In this document: piece by piece, positions 44,222-53,849 of the stretch
How positions within the stretch are numbered: the first letter of the stretch is position 1
Layout of the letters: every line of letters starts with the position of its first letter
Assembly (NCBI GenBank): GCA_001184205.1
Contig: LBMP01000008.1
Span: 1-64,000, forward strand
From: Desulfocarbo indianensis
GTDB taxonomy: Bacteria; Desulfobacterota; Desulfarculia; Desulfarculales; Desulfarculaceae
Direction: 5' to 3'
DNA length: 64,000 nt
Made by a program: the position numbers and the translations under genes
The notes under the pieces: generated by a model
The model's input: only the letters and a program-made list of their open reading frames with translations
Databases searched by the model: none
What the model was told of the DNA's origin: nothing

Positions 44222-45358
44222 ATGCAGCCCATTTATTTTGATTACAATGCCACCACTCCCGTTCTGCCCCGGGTATTCGAGGCCATGCGGCCCTATCTCA
44301 CCCAGCATTTCGGCAATCCCTCTTCGGGCCACGCCTGGGGCTTGGCCGCGGCCAGGGCGGTGGACGAGGGGCGCGGCCGGGTGGCGGATTTGATCGGCTG
44401 CTCGCCCGGAGAACTGGTGTTCACCTCCTGCGCCACGGAAAGCAACACCATGGTTCTGCGCGGGCTGTGCGAGCACCGGCCCGGCGCGCATCTGGTGATA
44501 AGCGCCATCGAACATCCGGCCACCATGGCCTGCGCGGCTTTCCTGGAGAGCGTGGGGGTGGAAGTCACGCGGGTGCCGGTGGACCAGGAGGGCCTGGTCT
44601 CGCCGCGGGCGGTGGCCGAGGCCTGCTCGTCCCACACCGCGCTGATTTCGGTGATGCTGGCCAACAACGAGAGCGGGGCCATTCAGCCGGTGGCCGAGAT
44701 CGCCGCCTTGGCGCGCAAAAAAGGCATCGCCCTGCACAGCGACGCGGCCCAGGCCGTGGGCAAGATACCGGTGGACGTGGGCGCTCTGGGCGTGGATTTC
44801 CTCACCGTGGCCGGGCACAAGCTCTACGCCCCCAAGGGAGTGGGGGCCTTGTTCGTGCGCCGGGGCGCGGAACTGCCCCCCATGCTGCGGGGAGGCGGCC
44901 AGGAGCATGGCCTGCGGGCCGGCACCGAGAACGTGCCCTACATGGCGGCCCTGGGCGAGGCCTGCGCCTTGGCCAAGGGAGACCTGGCCGCGGAAATGGC
45001 CCGGCAGCGGGAAATGGGCCAGGCCTTGCTGGCCGGCCTGAAAAGCCTGGGGGCGCCGTTCCGCCTGCATTCCGAGCAAGCCCCCCGCCTGCCCAACACC
45101 ATGGCCATCGGCTTCAAGGGCCTCCGCGCCGCTGATATCCTCTCCGGCCTGGTGGGCCTGGACGTGGCGGTCAGCGCCGGGGCGGCCTGCCACGGAGACA
45201 CCACCACGGTTTCCCACGTGTTGGAAGCCATGGCCGTGCCGATTGAATACGCCCATGGCACCCTGCGCTTTTCCTGGGGCCGGCCCACCACCACGGCGGA
45301 AGTGGCTGAAGTGGTGAAGCGCCTGGGAAGCGTATTGCAGGGGCTCAAGGCGGCGTAG
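44222..45358 (+). CDS. Cysteine desulfurase (NifS/IscS family)
   Basis: 378 aa PLP enzyme. PLP lysine K200 lies in TVAGHKLYAPKG; catalytic C323 lies in SAGAACHGDTTTVSHVL; the IEHPATM, SDAAQAVGKIPVDV and RAGTENVPYMAALG motifs are intact. It liberates sulfur from cysteine as a persulfide for Fe-S clusters, tRNA thiolation or selenium delivery. No iscU, iscR or selD is adjacent, so the acceptor is not clear. Confidence 0.93.
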   Translation: MQPIYFDYNATTPVLPRVFEAMRPYLTQHFGNPSSGHAWGLAAARAVDEGRGRVADLIGCSPGELVFTSCATESNTMVLRGLCEHRPGAHLVISAIEHPATMACAAFLESVGVEVTRVPVDQEGLVSPRAVAEACSSHTALISVMLANNESGAIQPVAEIAALARKKGIALHSDAAQAVGKIPVDVGALGVDFLTVAGHKLYAPKGVGALFVRRGAELPPMLRGGGQEHGLRAGTENVPYMAALGEACALAKGDLAAEMARQREMGQALLAGLKSLGAPFRLHSEQAPRLPNTMAIGFKGLRAADILSGLVGLDVAVSAGAACHGDTTTVSHVLEAMAVPIEYAHGTLRFSWGRPTTTAEVAEVVKRLGSVLQGLKAA

Positions 45359-45659
45359 CCAAGTCCGCTGCGCGTGGGGTGCTGGGGGGTGATGGCGATG
45401 AGGGCGAGGTGGCGGGTGGCAGCGTCAATATAAGAGGATGTGACGCGCCGCTTGAGCGGCGAAGCCCGCCCTCACCGGGCAAGCCCTGGTTTGCCTCGCA
45501 CCTGGAAGCGGGGGCCGGTAAAGGGGGCTTCATCAGGCGAACGCTAGGTTGGCTCATAACCGGGCCTGGGTGGCGGTCGGCTAAGATGGTAGGCAATGCC
45601 ACTTCATTAGGCGACGGCTGGCTAGGTTTTAACCGGGGGTATTGGCGGCGCGGGCCGGC
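45359..45659. other. Gene-less stretch with hairpins
   Basis: About 300 bp between convergent genes. CGCCGC/GCGGCG (45446-45461) and GCCCG/CGGGC (45464-45480) form successive stem-loops. A loosely repeated TAACCGGG segment occurs near 45558 and 45633. No coding region or known RNA consensus is seen. Confidence 0.5.
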
Positions 45660-46301
45660 TCAGACCGCGCACACGGTCGGGGAGCGGCCAAGGGAATCCG
45701 CGGCGTGCAGGTCCGCCACCCAATGAGCCTGGCAGCGGCCGTTGCGCAGCGCCTCCACCAAATCCATCTGACTGAAAATCGGCTGCTCGAACAAGGTGGC
45801 CACCGCGCCCACTTCCGAGGAGTCATGGGCGTCGCTGCCGCCCACCATGGTCAGGTCATGCCGGAGGCCCAGTTTCTGCGCCTCTTGGTTTTCCGCGCTC
45901 AGGTTGCGTCCGTTGACGCCTTCGATCACCTTGACCAAGCCCGTGGACAGCAATTGGGGGTCCAGGCTGCGGCCCCGGCGGCAGGGATGGGCCCCCACCG
46001 CGGCCCCGCCCGCCCGCTCCACCAGATCCAGCACCTGGGGCGCGCTCAGGCCGGGCGCCAACTGGGGCAACTTTCCGAACAGCAGGAAATCGCCTTGCGC
46101 GGTGGTGTATTCCTGGCCCACCAGCACCACCAAGCCGTCGGGTTGCGGCCCCTGGTCGATGACGCGGGCGGCTTCCAGGGAATGGTGATCGGTGAGGCAC
46201 ACCCCATCCAGGCCCAGACGCCTGGCCCGGTGCAAGGCTTGGGCCGGGCTCAATCGCGAGCAGGGCGAGAAATTGGTATGCACATGAAGATCGAAGAGCA
46301 T
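45660..46301 (-). CDS. PHP-domain phosphoesterase
   Basis: 213 aa. PHP motifs run in order: DLHVHTNFSPCS, TDHHS, GAHPCRRG and GGSDAHD, giving the metal-binding His/Asp set. Members hydrolyse phosphate esters or nucleic acid ends; those of this size act on nucleotides or small phosphates. The start at 46301 (MLFDLHVHTN) is preferred over longer frames. Transcribed alone on the minus strand, divergent from a thioesterase. Confidence 0.88.
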   Translation of the reverse strand: MLFDLHVHTNFSPCSRLSPAQALHRARRLGLDGVCLTDHHSLEAARVIDQGPQPDGLVVLVGQEYTTAQGDFLLFGKLPQLAPGLSAPQVLDLVERAGGAAVGAHPCRRGRSLDPQLLSTGLVKVIEGVNGRNLSAENQEAQKLGLRHDLTMVGGSDAHDSSEVGAVATLFEQPIFSQMDLVEALRNGRCQAHWVADLHAADSLGRSPTVCAV

Positions 46302-46534
46302 GATGCAAATGTGGGCCATCAAAGGCCCCAGGTCAAATACGAAGTATCGATGTAGGAGTTGCTTATTCATAAGCTTGACCAATAGCCGTTAACTGCTTGA
46401 AAAATATGATAAAAAGCCAGACGGCCGCGGGAGGGCGGGGGAGGGCGGCTATTGTGGCCCGGCCTTTGTCGGGTTATGCTTGCAAAAGCGTGAGACTGGG
46501 GGAAAATGCAAGCCATTCAGGAAGGAGCCGGGCC

Positions 46535-47029
46535 ATGAAGGCTAAGACCATAGCGGAATCCAGTCTGGTATCCGCCCTCCAAATGCAGCCCTACGACGCC
46601 AACCCCGCGGGCAACGTGCACGGCGGCGTGATCATGAAGCAGGTGGACACCACCGCGGGCATGGTGGCCATCAGGCACTCCGGCATGAACGTGGTGACCG
46701 CCTCCATCGACCGCCTGGATTTCTTTTTTCCCATGTATGTGGGCGATCTCCTCATTCTTTCGGCCAGCGTCAACATGGTGGGCCGCACCTCCTTGGAGGT
46801 CGGCGTAAGGGTGGAGGCCGAAAATCCCCGCACCGGCGAAAAAAGGCATACCGCCAGCGCCTATCTCACCTTCGTGGCCCTGGATGAAAAGGGCAAGCCT
46901 TGCCGGGTGCCCGAACTGATCCTGGAGACCGAGGAGGAAAAGCGCCGCCATCAGGAGGCGCTGGAGCGCCGCAAATGGCGCTTGGCCGAAAAGCAGCGGG
47001 AAGGCAAATCGCATTCGCCCAAAGCCTGA
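46535..47029 (+). CDS. Acyl-CoA thioesterase (hotdog fold, YciA/BFIT-like)
   Basis: 164 aa. The hotdog motif NPAGNVHGGVIMKQVDTTAGMVAIRHS carries the conserved Asp and is followed by DRLDFFFPMYVGDLLILSASVNMVGRTSLEVGVRVEAEN, the typical beta-sheet half. The tail is highly charged (LETEEEKRRHQEALERRKWRLAEKQREGK). It hydrolyses acyl-CoA to the free acid and CoA in the cytoplasm. AAGGAG sits 8 bases before the ATG. It precedes a transglycosylase gene by ~70 bases. Confidence 0.9.
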   Translation: MKAKTIAESSLVSALQMQPYDANPAGNVHGGVIMKQVDTTAGMVAIRHSGMNVVTASIDRLDFFFPMYVGDLLILSASVNMVGRTSLEVGVRVEAENPRTGEKRHTASAYLTFVALDEKGKPCRVPELILETEEEKRRHQEALERRKWRLAEKQREGKSHSPKA

Positions 47030-47098
47030 AGGGCCTTTCGCATGGAATTCCAGCTCCCGCCGTAAGACACGGCGGCGAGCCAAGTCGGAGCGATCCTT

Positions 47099-49030
47099 AT
47101 GCCGCGCTTGAGGTTTGCAAACGTAATATGCCTTCTGGCCATGGGCTTGTGCCTGCTCTTTGGCGCCCGCCAGGCGGGGGCCGCAGAGGTCCTCCTGCCC
47201 ATAACCCTGGATTACCCTTTCATCCGCAACGCCTTCATCCGCAACGCCTTCACCGAGCCGGGGCAAAGGGCGGTGGCGGTGAACCAGGACCAGGGCTGCA
47301 CCTTGATCGAGTTGTGGGACCTGCAAGTCCAGCCCGACGGCGAGCGCGTCAAGCTGATAACCCGCATCAAGATCAAGGCCGGCTTCACCATCTTGGGCAA
47401 GTGCCTGAACCCGGTGAATTGGGAAGGCGTGCTGGAGGCCTGGCAAAAGGCGGAGGTCGACGCCGAGGCCATGCGCTTTAAGGTGGTCACCCAGGAATCG
47501 CGCCTCTTGGGAGATGACGGAAAGCCCGCCGTGGTGGGCAATCTGATTTTGAGCCTGGTGGAAACCCACGTGCACGCCTACCTCAATCAACTGAACATCA
47601 ATCTGCAGCCGCCGGTCAAGGACCTGGGGGTGCAGCTTCCCTTGTTTTTCCGCGATGAGCAGCGGGCGCGGGTGGAGGCCTGGCTGCAAAGCCTGAAGCC
47701 CGTATCGGTTTCGGTGCTCCCCCAGGCGGTCAAGGTGCTCATGTCCATGCAGGTGGATTTGCCGCCGGCCGCGCCGGCCCCCCCCGCCCCGGAGATTCCG
47801 CCTGGCGCGCTGGAGCCGGCCCCCATCACCGAGCGGCAGGTGGAGGCCTTCACCAAATACTGGGAGGCCTGGGATGCCTACCTGGTGACCCAGATCATGT
47901 CCCTGGCCGGCAAGGACCTCAGCGCCGAAGAGCGCGACCAGCTATTGGCCGCGGTGTTGGACGCCCGTTTCGGCTTTGTGCGGGCCCTTGTCCAGCCCGG
48001 CCAGGAGATGAATCCGGAGCACGACCTGGTGCGCCAGCAGTTCCTGGAGACCTGGCAAAGGCTGGCCCCCATCATGCGCAAGCACCTCCTGCCGGAACCC
48101 TCGGCCTCTTTGTTCAATTATCTTGCCTTCTTCACGGCCTATGACGCCCTGGCGGCCCTGGACAAGCTGGGCCCGGCCTTGGGGCTGGAGATCAGCCGCC
48201 AGGGGCTCATGCGTCTGGCCCGCCTGGTGGATCAGGCCGGTTTTTATCCCGAGCTGGATTACGCCTACGAGGTGGACCCCAAGCTGCGGACCATCCTGGG
48301 CTTCGGCCCGCCCCTGCCGGTGAGCGGCCGGCGCTACGACCCCAGGGACCTGGCTCCGCCGGAAAGGTTCGATCTCTTTTCCTGGCTGGTTTCCCGCGCC
48401 CATGCCGCCGAAGGCGAAGAGCCGCGCGGCACGGGCAAGATGGCCAATGTCCTGGAATGGGCGCCGCCCAAGGGAAAGGAAATCAAACCTTATTTGAACA
48501 AGACCAAGGACATGCTGGCCCAGGCCGCCCGCCTGGCCTGGGAAAAGGGCGAGCAGGAAAAACCGGGCCCTGATTATTTCGTGGAGCTGGTTTGGGCCAC
48601 CGCCTGGCAGGAAAGCTGTTGGCGCCAGTTTGAAAGGACGGGGGGCGAGCTGGTTTATTTGCGCTCCTACAACAACACCTCGGTGGGCATCATGCAGATC
48701 AACGAAAGAGTCTGGCGGGGCCTGTACGATATTTCCAGCCTGCGCTGGGACGCGGTCTACAATGGCCGGGCCGGCTGCGAAATCCTGGAAAATTACTTGC
48801 GGCGTTATGCCTTGGCCGAGTTGAAGCCAGAGGAATCGCAGGACGGGGATTTGCTGGCCAGAATCGTTTACGCCACCTACAACGGCGGCCCCGCCCAGGC
48901 CAAGGCCTATATGAAACGCCATAAAAACAGCCGTTTTTGGAAGAGTGACCGGCTGTTTTGGCAAAAATACAAGCTGGTTAAAAAGGGCGAACTGGATCGG
49001 GTCGCCTCCTGCCTGGGCCAGGGCGGCTAA
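47099..49030 (+). CDS. Large secreted lytic transglycosylase with unknown N-terminal region
   Basis: 643 aa with a Sec signal peptide (about 1-28, ICLLAMGLCLLFGARQAGA). The first ~440 residues are of unknown fold with a Pro/Ala linker (about 225-235). The last ~150 residues are an SLT-type domain: catalytic Glu in ATAWQESCW, YNNTSVGIMQINERVWRG, YATYNGGPAQAKAYM. It should cut peptidoglycan in the periplasm. A 15-bp in-frame tandem duplication (47219-47248) doubles FIRNA near the mature N-terminus. Confidence 0.85.
   Translation: MPRLRFANVICLLAMGLCLLFGARQAGAAEVLLPITLDYPFIRNAFIRNAFTEPGQRAVAVNQDQGCTLIELWDLQVQPDGERVKLITRIKIKAGFTILGKCLNPVNWEGVLEAWQKAEVDAEAMRFKVVTQESRLLGDDGKPAVVGNLILSLVETHVHAYLNQLNINLQPPVKDLGVQLPLFFRDEQRARVEAWLQSLKPVSVSVLPQAVKVLMSMQVDLPPAAPAPPAPEIPPGALEPAPITERQVEAFTKYWEAWDAYLVTQIMSLAGKDLSAEERDQLLAAVLDARFGFVRALVQPGQEMNPEHDLVRQQFLETWQRLAPIMRKHLLPEPSASLFNYLAFFTAYDALAALDKLGPALGLEISRQGLMRLARLVDQAGFYPELDYAYEVDPKLRTILGFGPPLPVSGRRYDPRDLAPPERFDLFSWLVSRAHAAEGEEPRGTGKMANVLEWAPPKGKEIKPYLNKTKDMLAQAARLAWEKGEQEKPGPDYFVELVWATAWQESCWRQFERTGGELVYLRSYNNTSVGIMQINERVWRGLYDISSLRWDAVYNGRAGCEILENYLRRYALAELKPEESQDGDLLARIVYATYNGGPAQAKAYMKRHKNSRFWKSDRLFWQKYKLVKKGELDRVASCLGQGG
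47219..47248 (+). repeat. 15-bp in-frame tandem duplication
   Basis: TTCATCCGCAACGCC occurs twice in tandem (47219-47233 and 47234-47248), encoding FIRNAFIRNA in the transglycosylase. Confidence 0.9.
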
Positions 49031-49159
49031 GCTGTTCAGCTCATCGTTGGGCGACCTTTTGATAGCGAGCGGTTGTGATTTCCTTGCAATCCCATGGCCT
49101 GATCTGAAACAATAGCCCTGTAGTGATCTCTCCTGCCGAGATTCTGGGGGTGTGGGGGG

Positions 49160-52084
49160 GTGCAAAGAAAAATTAAGAGCAATCCCAAGCAACTCCAAGA
49201 CCCGGAAGTACAGCCTGCCGCTCTTAGCTCTTCGCTCGGCGATCCAGCCAGTGAAAGAGACAAGGAAGGCTACCGCGAGCTTTTCCAGGCCTCGCGGGAC
49301 GCCGTGGTGATAACCGGGCCCAGGGGATTGATCCGCGATATCAACCCGGCCGGCGTGGAGATGTTCGGGTTGAGCAAGGAAAAGATGGTGGGGCTCGATT
49401 TCAGCGAGCTCTACACCCATCCGGCCGACGCCAAACGCTTTGTTCACGATATTTCCGAAAAAGGCTGGCTGAACGATTACGAAGTGCGCCTCAAGGGCCC
49501 CAACGACAGCCATTTCCACGCCTTGTTCACCGTTTCCCTGCGGCGGGGCCTGGAGGGCAAGGTCATCGGCTATCAAGGCATCATCCACGACATCACCGCG
49601 CGCAGACACAACCTGGAAAAATTGCAGGCCTCCGAAGCCCGCTACCGGGCGCTCTTTGAAACCGCCAGCCAAGCCATTTTCGTGGCCAAGGACGGGGTGC
49701 TGGTGGAGTGCAATTCACGGGCCCTGCAAGTTTTCGCCTGCACCCGCCAGCAATTGGTCGGCCTCCCTCTCAGCTCCTTGATCCCGGCCGCCCCCAACGG
49801 CGGCAGTGGCTCCCAAAGCTCCCCAGGGGTGAAAATCAAGCGCGTGCTGGCCGGGGAGGCGCAGATCCGCGAGATGCGTCTGTCGCGCCTGGACGGCGGT
49901 TATTTCGAGGCCGAGGTGGCCCTCAACAGCTTTTGGGCGGAGGGCGAGCAGCACCTCTTGGGCGCGGTCAACGACATCACCAAGCGCGTGGCCGCCCTGC
50001 GGGCGCTCAAGGACAGCGAGCAGCGTTTCCGGGCCCTGGCCCATTACGCGCCGGACATTATCTACACCCTGGATCATACCGGCAAGTTAACTTACATTAA
50101 TCCGGCTTGGCGGCGCGCCTTGGGCCATGAAACCACGGAAGTGGTGGGCCGCTATTTCGTGGAGTTCGTGGAGGCGGAGGAGGTGGACCGCTTCCGGAGG
50201 CTGTTCAAGCGCATCCGCGACGGCCGCCAGACCCTGACCGACGTTGATGGCCGGCTGGTGGCCAAGGAAGGCGGCTTGCGCCATTTCGTCTTGAGCGGAT
50301 CGCCCAACCTGGATGAAAAAGGCCGGGTGATGGGCATCGTGGGGCTTTGCAAGGACATCACCGAACGCAATCTGACCCTCAGGCTCTTGCGGGACAGCGA
50401 AAAGCGTCACCGCACGGTGCTGGAATCGGCGCCCGATCCCATGATGGTGTGCAACCGGGATGGGGAGGTCACCTATATCAACCCCTCCTTCACCAGGGTG
50501 TTCGGCTGGAGCTTGGACGATTTCGCCGCCAAGGACTGCGTTTTCGTGCCGCCCGAGCGCAGGGCCGAAACCCTGGAACTGTTATCCCAGGCGGCCCTGG
50601 GCGACAACATAAGCGGCGTGGAAACCAAAAGGACAGCCAAGGACGGGCGGACCGTGGAGGTGAGCCTTTCCGGCGCGGCTTTCGTGGACGCCGGCGGCGG
50701 GGTCATGGGCGCCGTGCTGACCTTGCAGGACATCACCGAGCGCAAGCGCACCCAGGAACAGTTGCGCTATCTGGCCTATCACGACATGCTGACCGGCCTG
50801 CCCAACCGGAAGTCCTTTTACGAGAGCATCGACCGGGCCACGCGAGAGGTCTGTCGCCTGTCCCAGGAGCACCGCCGGCCCCAGGGGCACCTTTGGGCCT
50901 TGCTGTTTCTGGATCTGGACCGCTTCAAAACCATCAACGACAGCCTGGGCCACGACGTGGGAGACGAGATTCTGCAAACCGTGGCCCAACGCATACGAAA
51001 CTGCCTGCGCAAATCGGATCATATCTTCAGGCTGGGCGGAGACGAGTTCACCGTGATCCTCAACGAGCTGGGCAAGGATATAGACGCCGCCCGGGTGGCT
51101 GAAAAAATACTGGAATCCGTGGCGCGGCCCGTATTCAGGCAGGGCCAGGAACTGTACCTCACCGCCAGCATCGGCATCAGCGTCTGTCCCAACGACGGCG
51201 ACGAGGTGGAAACCATTGTGCGCAACGCCGACATGGCCATGTACGCCGCCAAGGAGGACGGCAACAGTTATTACTTCTTCACCGAGGAGATGAACGCCAA
51301 GGCCCAGGCCCGCATGCGCCTGGAAACCAGCTTGCGCAAGGCTGTGCAGAACAACGAACTGGTTCTCTACTACCAGCCCATGGTGGACAGCCGTCACCGC
51401 ATCCAGGGCATGGAGGCGCTTCTGCGCTGGCTGCATCCCGAGATCGGCCTGGTGCCGCCTTCTCATTTCATCGGCGTGGCCGAGGAAACCGGGGCCATCG
51501 TGCCCATCGGCCGCTGGGTGCTGGAAGCGGCCTGCCGGCGGGCCAGGCAATGGCAGGAACAAGGCTACTCCGAGCTGTACGTGGCGGTAAACCTCTCCCC
51601 CCGCCAGTTCCGGCAGCCCGATCTGGTGGAAGAGGTTCTCTCGGTGCTGCGGCGCACGGGATTGTTGCCCAGACACCTCAAGCTGGAGGTGACCGAGTCC
51701 AGCGTCATGGACGATCCCGAGGACGCCATCGCCAAGATGCAGCGGCTCTATGAGCACGGCATCCGCTTTTCCATAGACGATTTCGGCACGGGCTACAGCT
51801 CCTTGAGTCACTTGAAGCGCTTCCCGGTGGATACCTTGAAGATCGACCGCAGCTTCGTGCGGGAATCCACCGAGAATCAGGGCGACCAGGAAATCATCCG
51901 CACCATCTTGGCCATGGCCGCCGGCCTTAAGATGCAGGCCGTGGCCGAGGGCGTGGAAACCAGGGCCCAGCGGGATTTCCTGTGCGGGGAAGGCTGCTTG
52001 CTGATGCAGGGTTATTATTTCGGGCCGCCGGTGCCGGAACGGGATTTCGAAAGCCTGCTAAAGCGCGGGGTGCTGGGAGAGTGA
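49160..52084 (+). CDS. Four-PAS GGDEF-EAL protein
   Basis: 974 aa with no transmembrane segment. Four PAS-type domains span about 30-150, 155-275, 285-400 and 405-525, each ending in the DIT.R PAC-like motif. GGDEF is intact at 626-630 (RLGGDEFTVIL) and EAL at 752-754 (MEALLRWLHPE), with NLSPRQF, EVTESSV, DDFGTGYSSL and AEGVET all present. Both catalytic halves look active, so it may switch c-di-GMP synthesis and breakdown under PAS control. The GTG start at 49160 follows a G-rich site directly upstream. Confidence 0.95.
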   Translation: MQRKIKSNPKQLQDPEVQPAALSSSLGDPASERDKEGYRELFQASRDAVVITGPRGLIRDINPAGVEMFGLSKEKMVGLDFSELYTHPADAKRFVHDISEKGWLNDYEVRLKGPNDSHFHALFTVSLRRGLEGKVIGYQGIIHDITARRHNLEKLQASEARYRALFETASQAIFVAKDGVLVECNSRALQVFACTRQQLVGLPLSSLIPAAPNGGSGSQSSPGVKIKRVLAGEAQIREMRLSRLDGGYFEAEVALNSFWAEGEQHLLGAVNDITKRVAALRALKDSEQRFRALAHYAPDIIYTLDHTGKLTYINPAWRRALGHETTEVVGRYFVEFVEAEEVDRFRRLFKRIRDGRQTLTDVDGRLVAKEGGLRHFVLSGSPNLDEKGRVMGIVGLCKDITERNLTLRLLRDSEKRHRTVLESAPDPMMVCNRDGEVTYINPSFTRVFGWSLDDFAAKDCVFVPPERRAETLELLSQAALGDNISGVETKRTAKDGRTVEVSLSGAAFVDAGGGVMGAVLTLQDITERKRTQEQLRYLAYHDMLTGLPNRKSFYESIDRATREVCRLSQEHRRPQGHLWALLFLDLDRFKTINDSLGHDVGDEILQTVAQRIRNCLRKSDHIFRLGGDEFTVILNELGKDIDAARVAEKILESVARPVFRQGQELYLTASIGISVCPNDGDEVETIVRNADMAMYAAKEDGNSYYFFTEEMNAKAQARMRLETSLRKAVQNNELVLYYQPMVDSRHRIQGMEALLRWLHPEIGLVPPSHFIGVAEETGAIVPIGRWVLEAACRRARQWQEQGYSELYVAVNLSPRQFRQPDLVEEVLSVLRRTGLLPRHLKLEVTESSVMDDPEDAIAKMQRLYEHGIRFSIDDFGTGYSSLSHLKRFPVDTLKIDRSFVRESTENQGDQEIIRTILAMAAGLKMQAVAEGVETRAQRDFLCGEGCLLMQGYYFGPPVPERDFESLLKRGVLGE

Positions 52085-52542
52085 TCCGCCCTGAGATCTA
52101 AACAGGAGAGCATTGCCAAGGCTGCCAATCGGCCTTGCCAAGAGGCAAGACCGTCCCGGAGCGGCGCGTCATTTATCGGGTAAATACGGTATCAGTATGT
52201 TGCGCCCGCGACAGGCATTGCGGTATATCCTTGCATGTCTTCGCGCCAGGCAAACGCGGATAACGATACCATGCCCAGATGCAAGGGAAAGACAACGGTT
52301 TTGGCATCCTGCCTCGGCCAATCAGACCGTATAGATTGAAAGCAAGGGCCGCGCGGGCCATGTCAAGCCCGCCGCGGGGCGGCGTGGATTATTCCTTTGA
52401 ACGGGCGTATCGTCAAAACCAAGAGTATAAAATCATGGTGGCCTGATTCCCGGATATTGATCTCCGGAACGGCCGGCGCGTTGCAGCGATGATGGTTCAC
52501 CAGATCGGCCCATGGCCGATAATACCTGGACAGGTGCTGTTT
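52085..52542. other. Gene-less stretch of ~460 bp
   Basis: No coding region is supported. At 52117-52149 two overlapping hairpins compete: CAAGGC with GCCTTG, and CTTGCC with GGCAAG. No c-di-GMP riboswitch consensus despite the GGDEF-EAL neighbour. AT-rich parts lie near 52160-52200 and 52420-52460. Confidence 0.5.
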
Positions 52543-53748
52543 ATGAGGCTGGACATCGTGATCCCCGCCTTGAACGAAGAGCGGGCCATTGAAAGCATTA
52601 TCAGGCGTTGTCTCCAGGCAAGGCCCAATATCATAAATCAGACCCCCGTGGACCAAGTAACCGTCACCGTGGTCTCGGACGGCTCCACCGACAAGACCCT
52701 GGAACTGGCCCGGGCCTTCGAGCCGGAGATCAAGGTGATCGCCTTTCCCGTCAACCGGGGCTACGGCGCGGCCATCAGCGAGGGATTCGCCGCCAACCAG
52801 GGCGAACTGGTGGCTTTCCTGGACGCGGACGGCACCTGCGATCCCGAATTCTTCACGCCCCTGGTGAACCATCTCTTGGAAACCAAGGCCGACGTCTGCC
52901 TGGGCTCGCGCATGGGGCCGCAGAGCGAGATGCCGCGCATCCGCCGCGTGGGCAACCGCATCTGGCGCACTTTGATAAACTTGATAGCCAGGGCCGACAT
53001 CAGCGACGCGGCCAGCGGCATGCGCGTGATCCGGCGGGATTCCCTGGAGCGCCTGGAGCCGCTGCCCACCGGCCTGCACTACACCCCCACCATGAGCTGC
53101 CGCGCCGTGCTGGACGGCACCTTGACCATCGTGGAGGTGCCCATGCCCTACAAGGAGCGCGTGGGGCCCAGCAAGCTCAGCGTCATCAAGGACGGCATGC
53201 GGTTTTTAAAGACCATCGTGGACGTGAGCCTGGCCTACCAGCCGGTGCGGGTCCTGGTGGCGCCGGGCTTGTTTCTCCTGCTGCTGGGCGCGGTTTTGCT
53301 GGCTCCGGCGGCTTGGCACTATTTGACCACCCAGCAGGTGCACGATTGGTACATCTACCGCGTCCTCATGGCCACGGCGTTCCTGGTCATGGGACTGCAA
53401 GTGTTCCTCATGGGCCTGGCCGCGGACCGGGCCGTGGACCTTATCCAGATACGCCAGTGGCGGGGGGGCAGGCTGCTGGCCTGGTTCAGGCATCAGGCCA
53501 CTCCCGCGGCTTTTTTGACCATAAGCCTGGTCCTGGCCTTAATAGCCCTGGGGCTGAACCTGCGGGGGCTCTGGCAATACCTCAGCACCGGGCATGTCAC
53601 CGAGCACTGGAGCCGGGCGGCGGTGGGGCTCATCCTGCTTTTAGCGGCCACCCAGCTGGTCAGCGCGGCCATGCTGGAATGGGTGATGCGCCTGATCGCG
53701 CGCTCCTTCCACCGCCGGCGGCAGGGCGCTTCTCCTGACGGTAAATGA
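52543..53748 (+). CDS. Family 2 glycosyltransferase with C-terminal membrane domain
   Basis: 401 aa. GT2 catalytic domain (about 1-230): LDIVIPALNEERAIESIIRR, VSDGSTDKTLEL, NRGYGAAISEG, AFLDADGTCDPEFF (DxD) and SDAASGMRVIRRD. The C-terminal part has about four hydrophobic segments (about 235-390). This architecture resembles polyisoprenyl-phosphate glycosyltransferases such as DPM- and GtrB-like proteins, which charge a lipid carrier with a sugar. The next gene is a GT39-like transferase that would use such a carrier. A longer frame from 52489 lacks a ribosome site. Confidence 0.9.
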   Translation: MRLDIVIPALNEERAIESIIRRCLQARPNIINQTPVDQVTVTVVSDGSTDKTLELARAFEPEIKVIAFPVNRGYGAAISEGFAANQGELVAFLDADGTCDPEFFTPLVNHLLETKADVCLGSRMGPQSEMPRIRRVGNRIWRTLINLIARADISDAASGMRVIRRDSLERLEPLPTGLHYTPTMSCRAVLDGTLTIVEVPMPYKERVGPSKLSVIKDGMRFLKTIVDVSLAYQPVRVLVAPGLFLLLLGAVLLAPAAWHYLTTQQVHDWYIYRVLMATAFLVMGLQVFLMGLAADRAVDLIQIRQWRGGRLLAWFRHQATPAAFLTISLVLALIALGLNLRGLWQYLSTGHVTEHWSRAAVGLILLLAATQLVSAAMLEWVMRLIARSFHRRRQGASPDGK

Positions 53749-53849
53749 GCGGCCGGGCGCGCGGGTTTCAATTGGGCCCCAAGGTCCTCATATGAAAACG
53801 CCCGCGCCAATGGGCAATCCAACAGCTATCTCCAGCGGGTGACAACGCA

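Noticed and set aside
52085-52542. Possible c-di-GMP (GEMM) riboswitch next to the GGDEF-EAL gene
   Set aside because: No conserved GEMM core or tetraloop-receptor pattern was found here or in the leaders of the other signalling genes.
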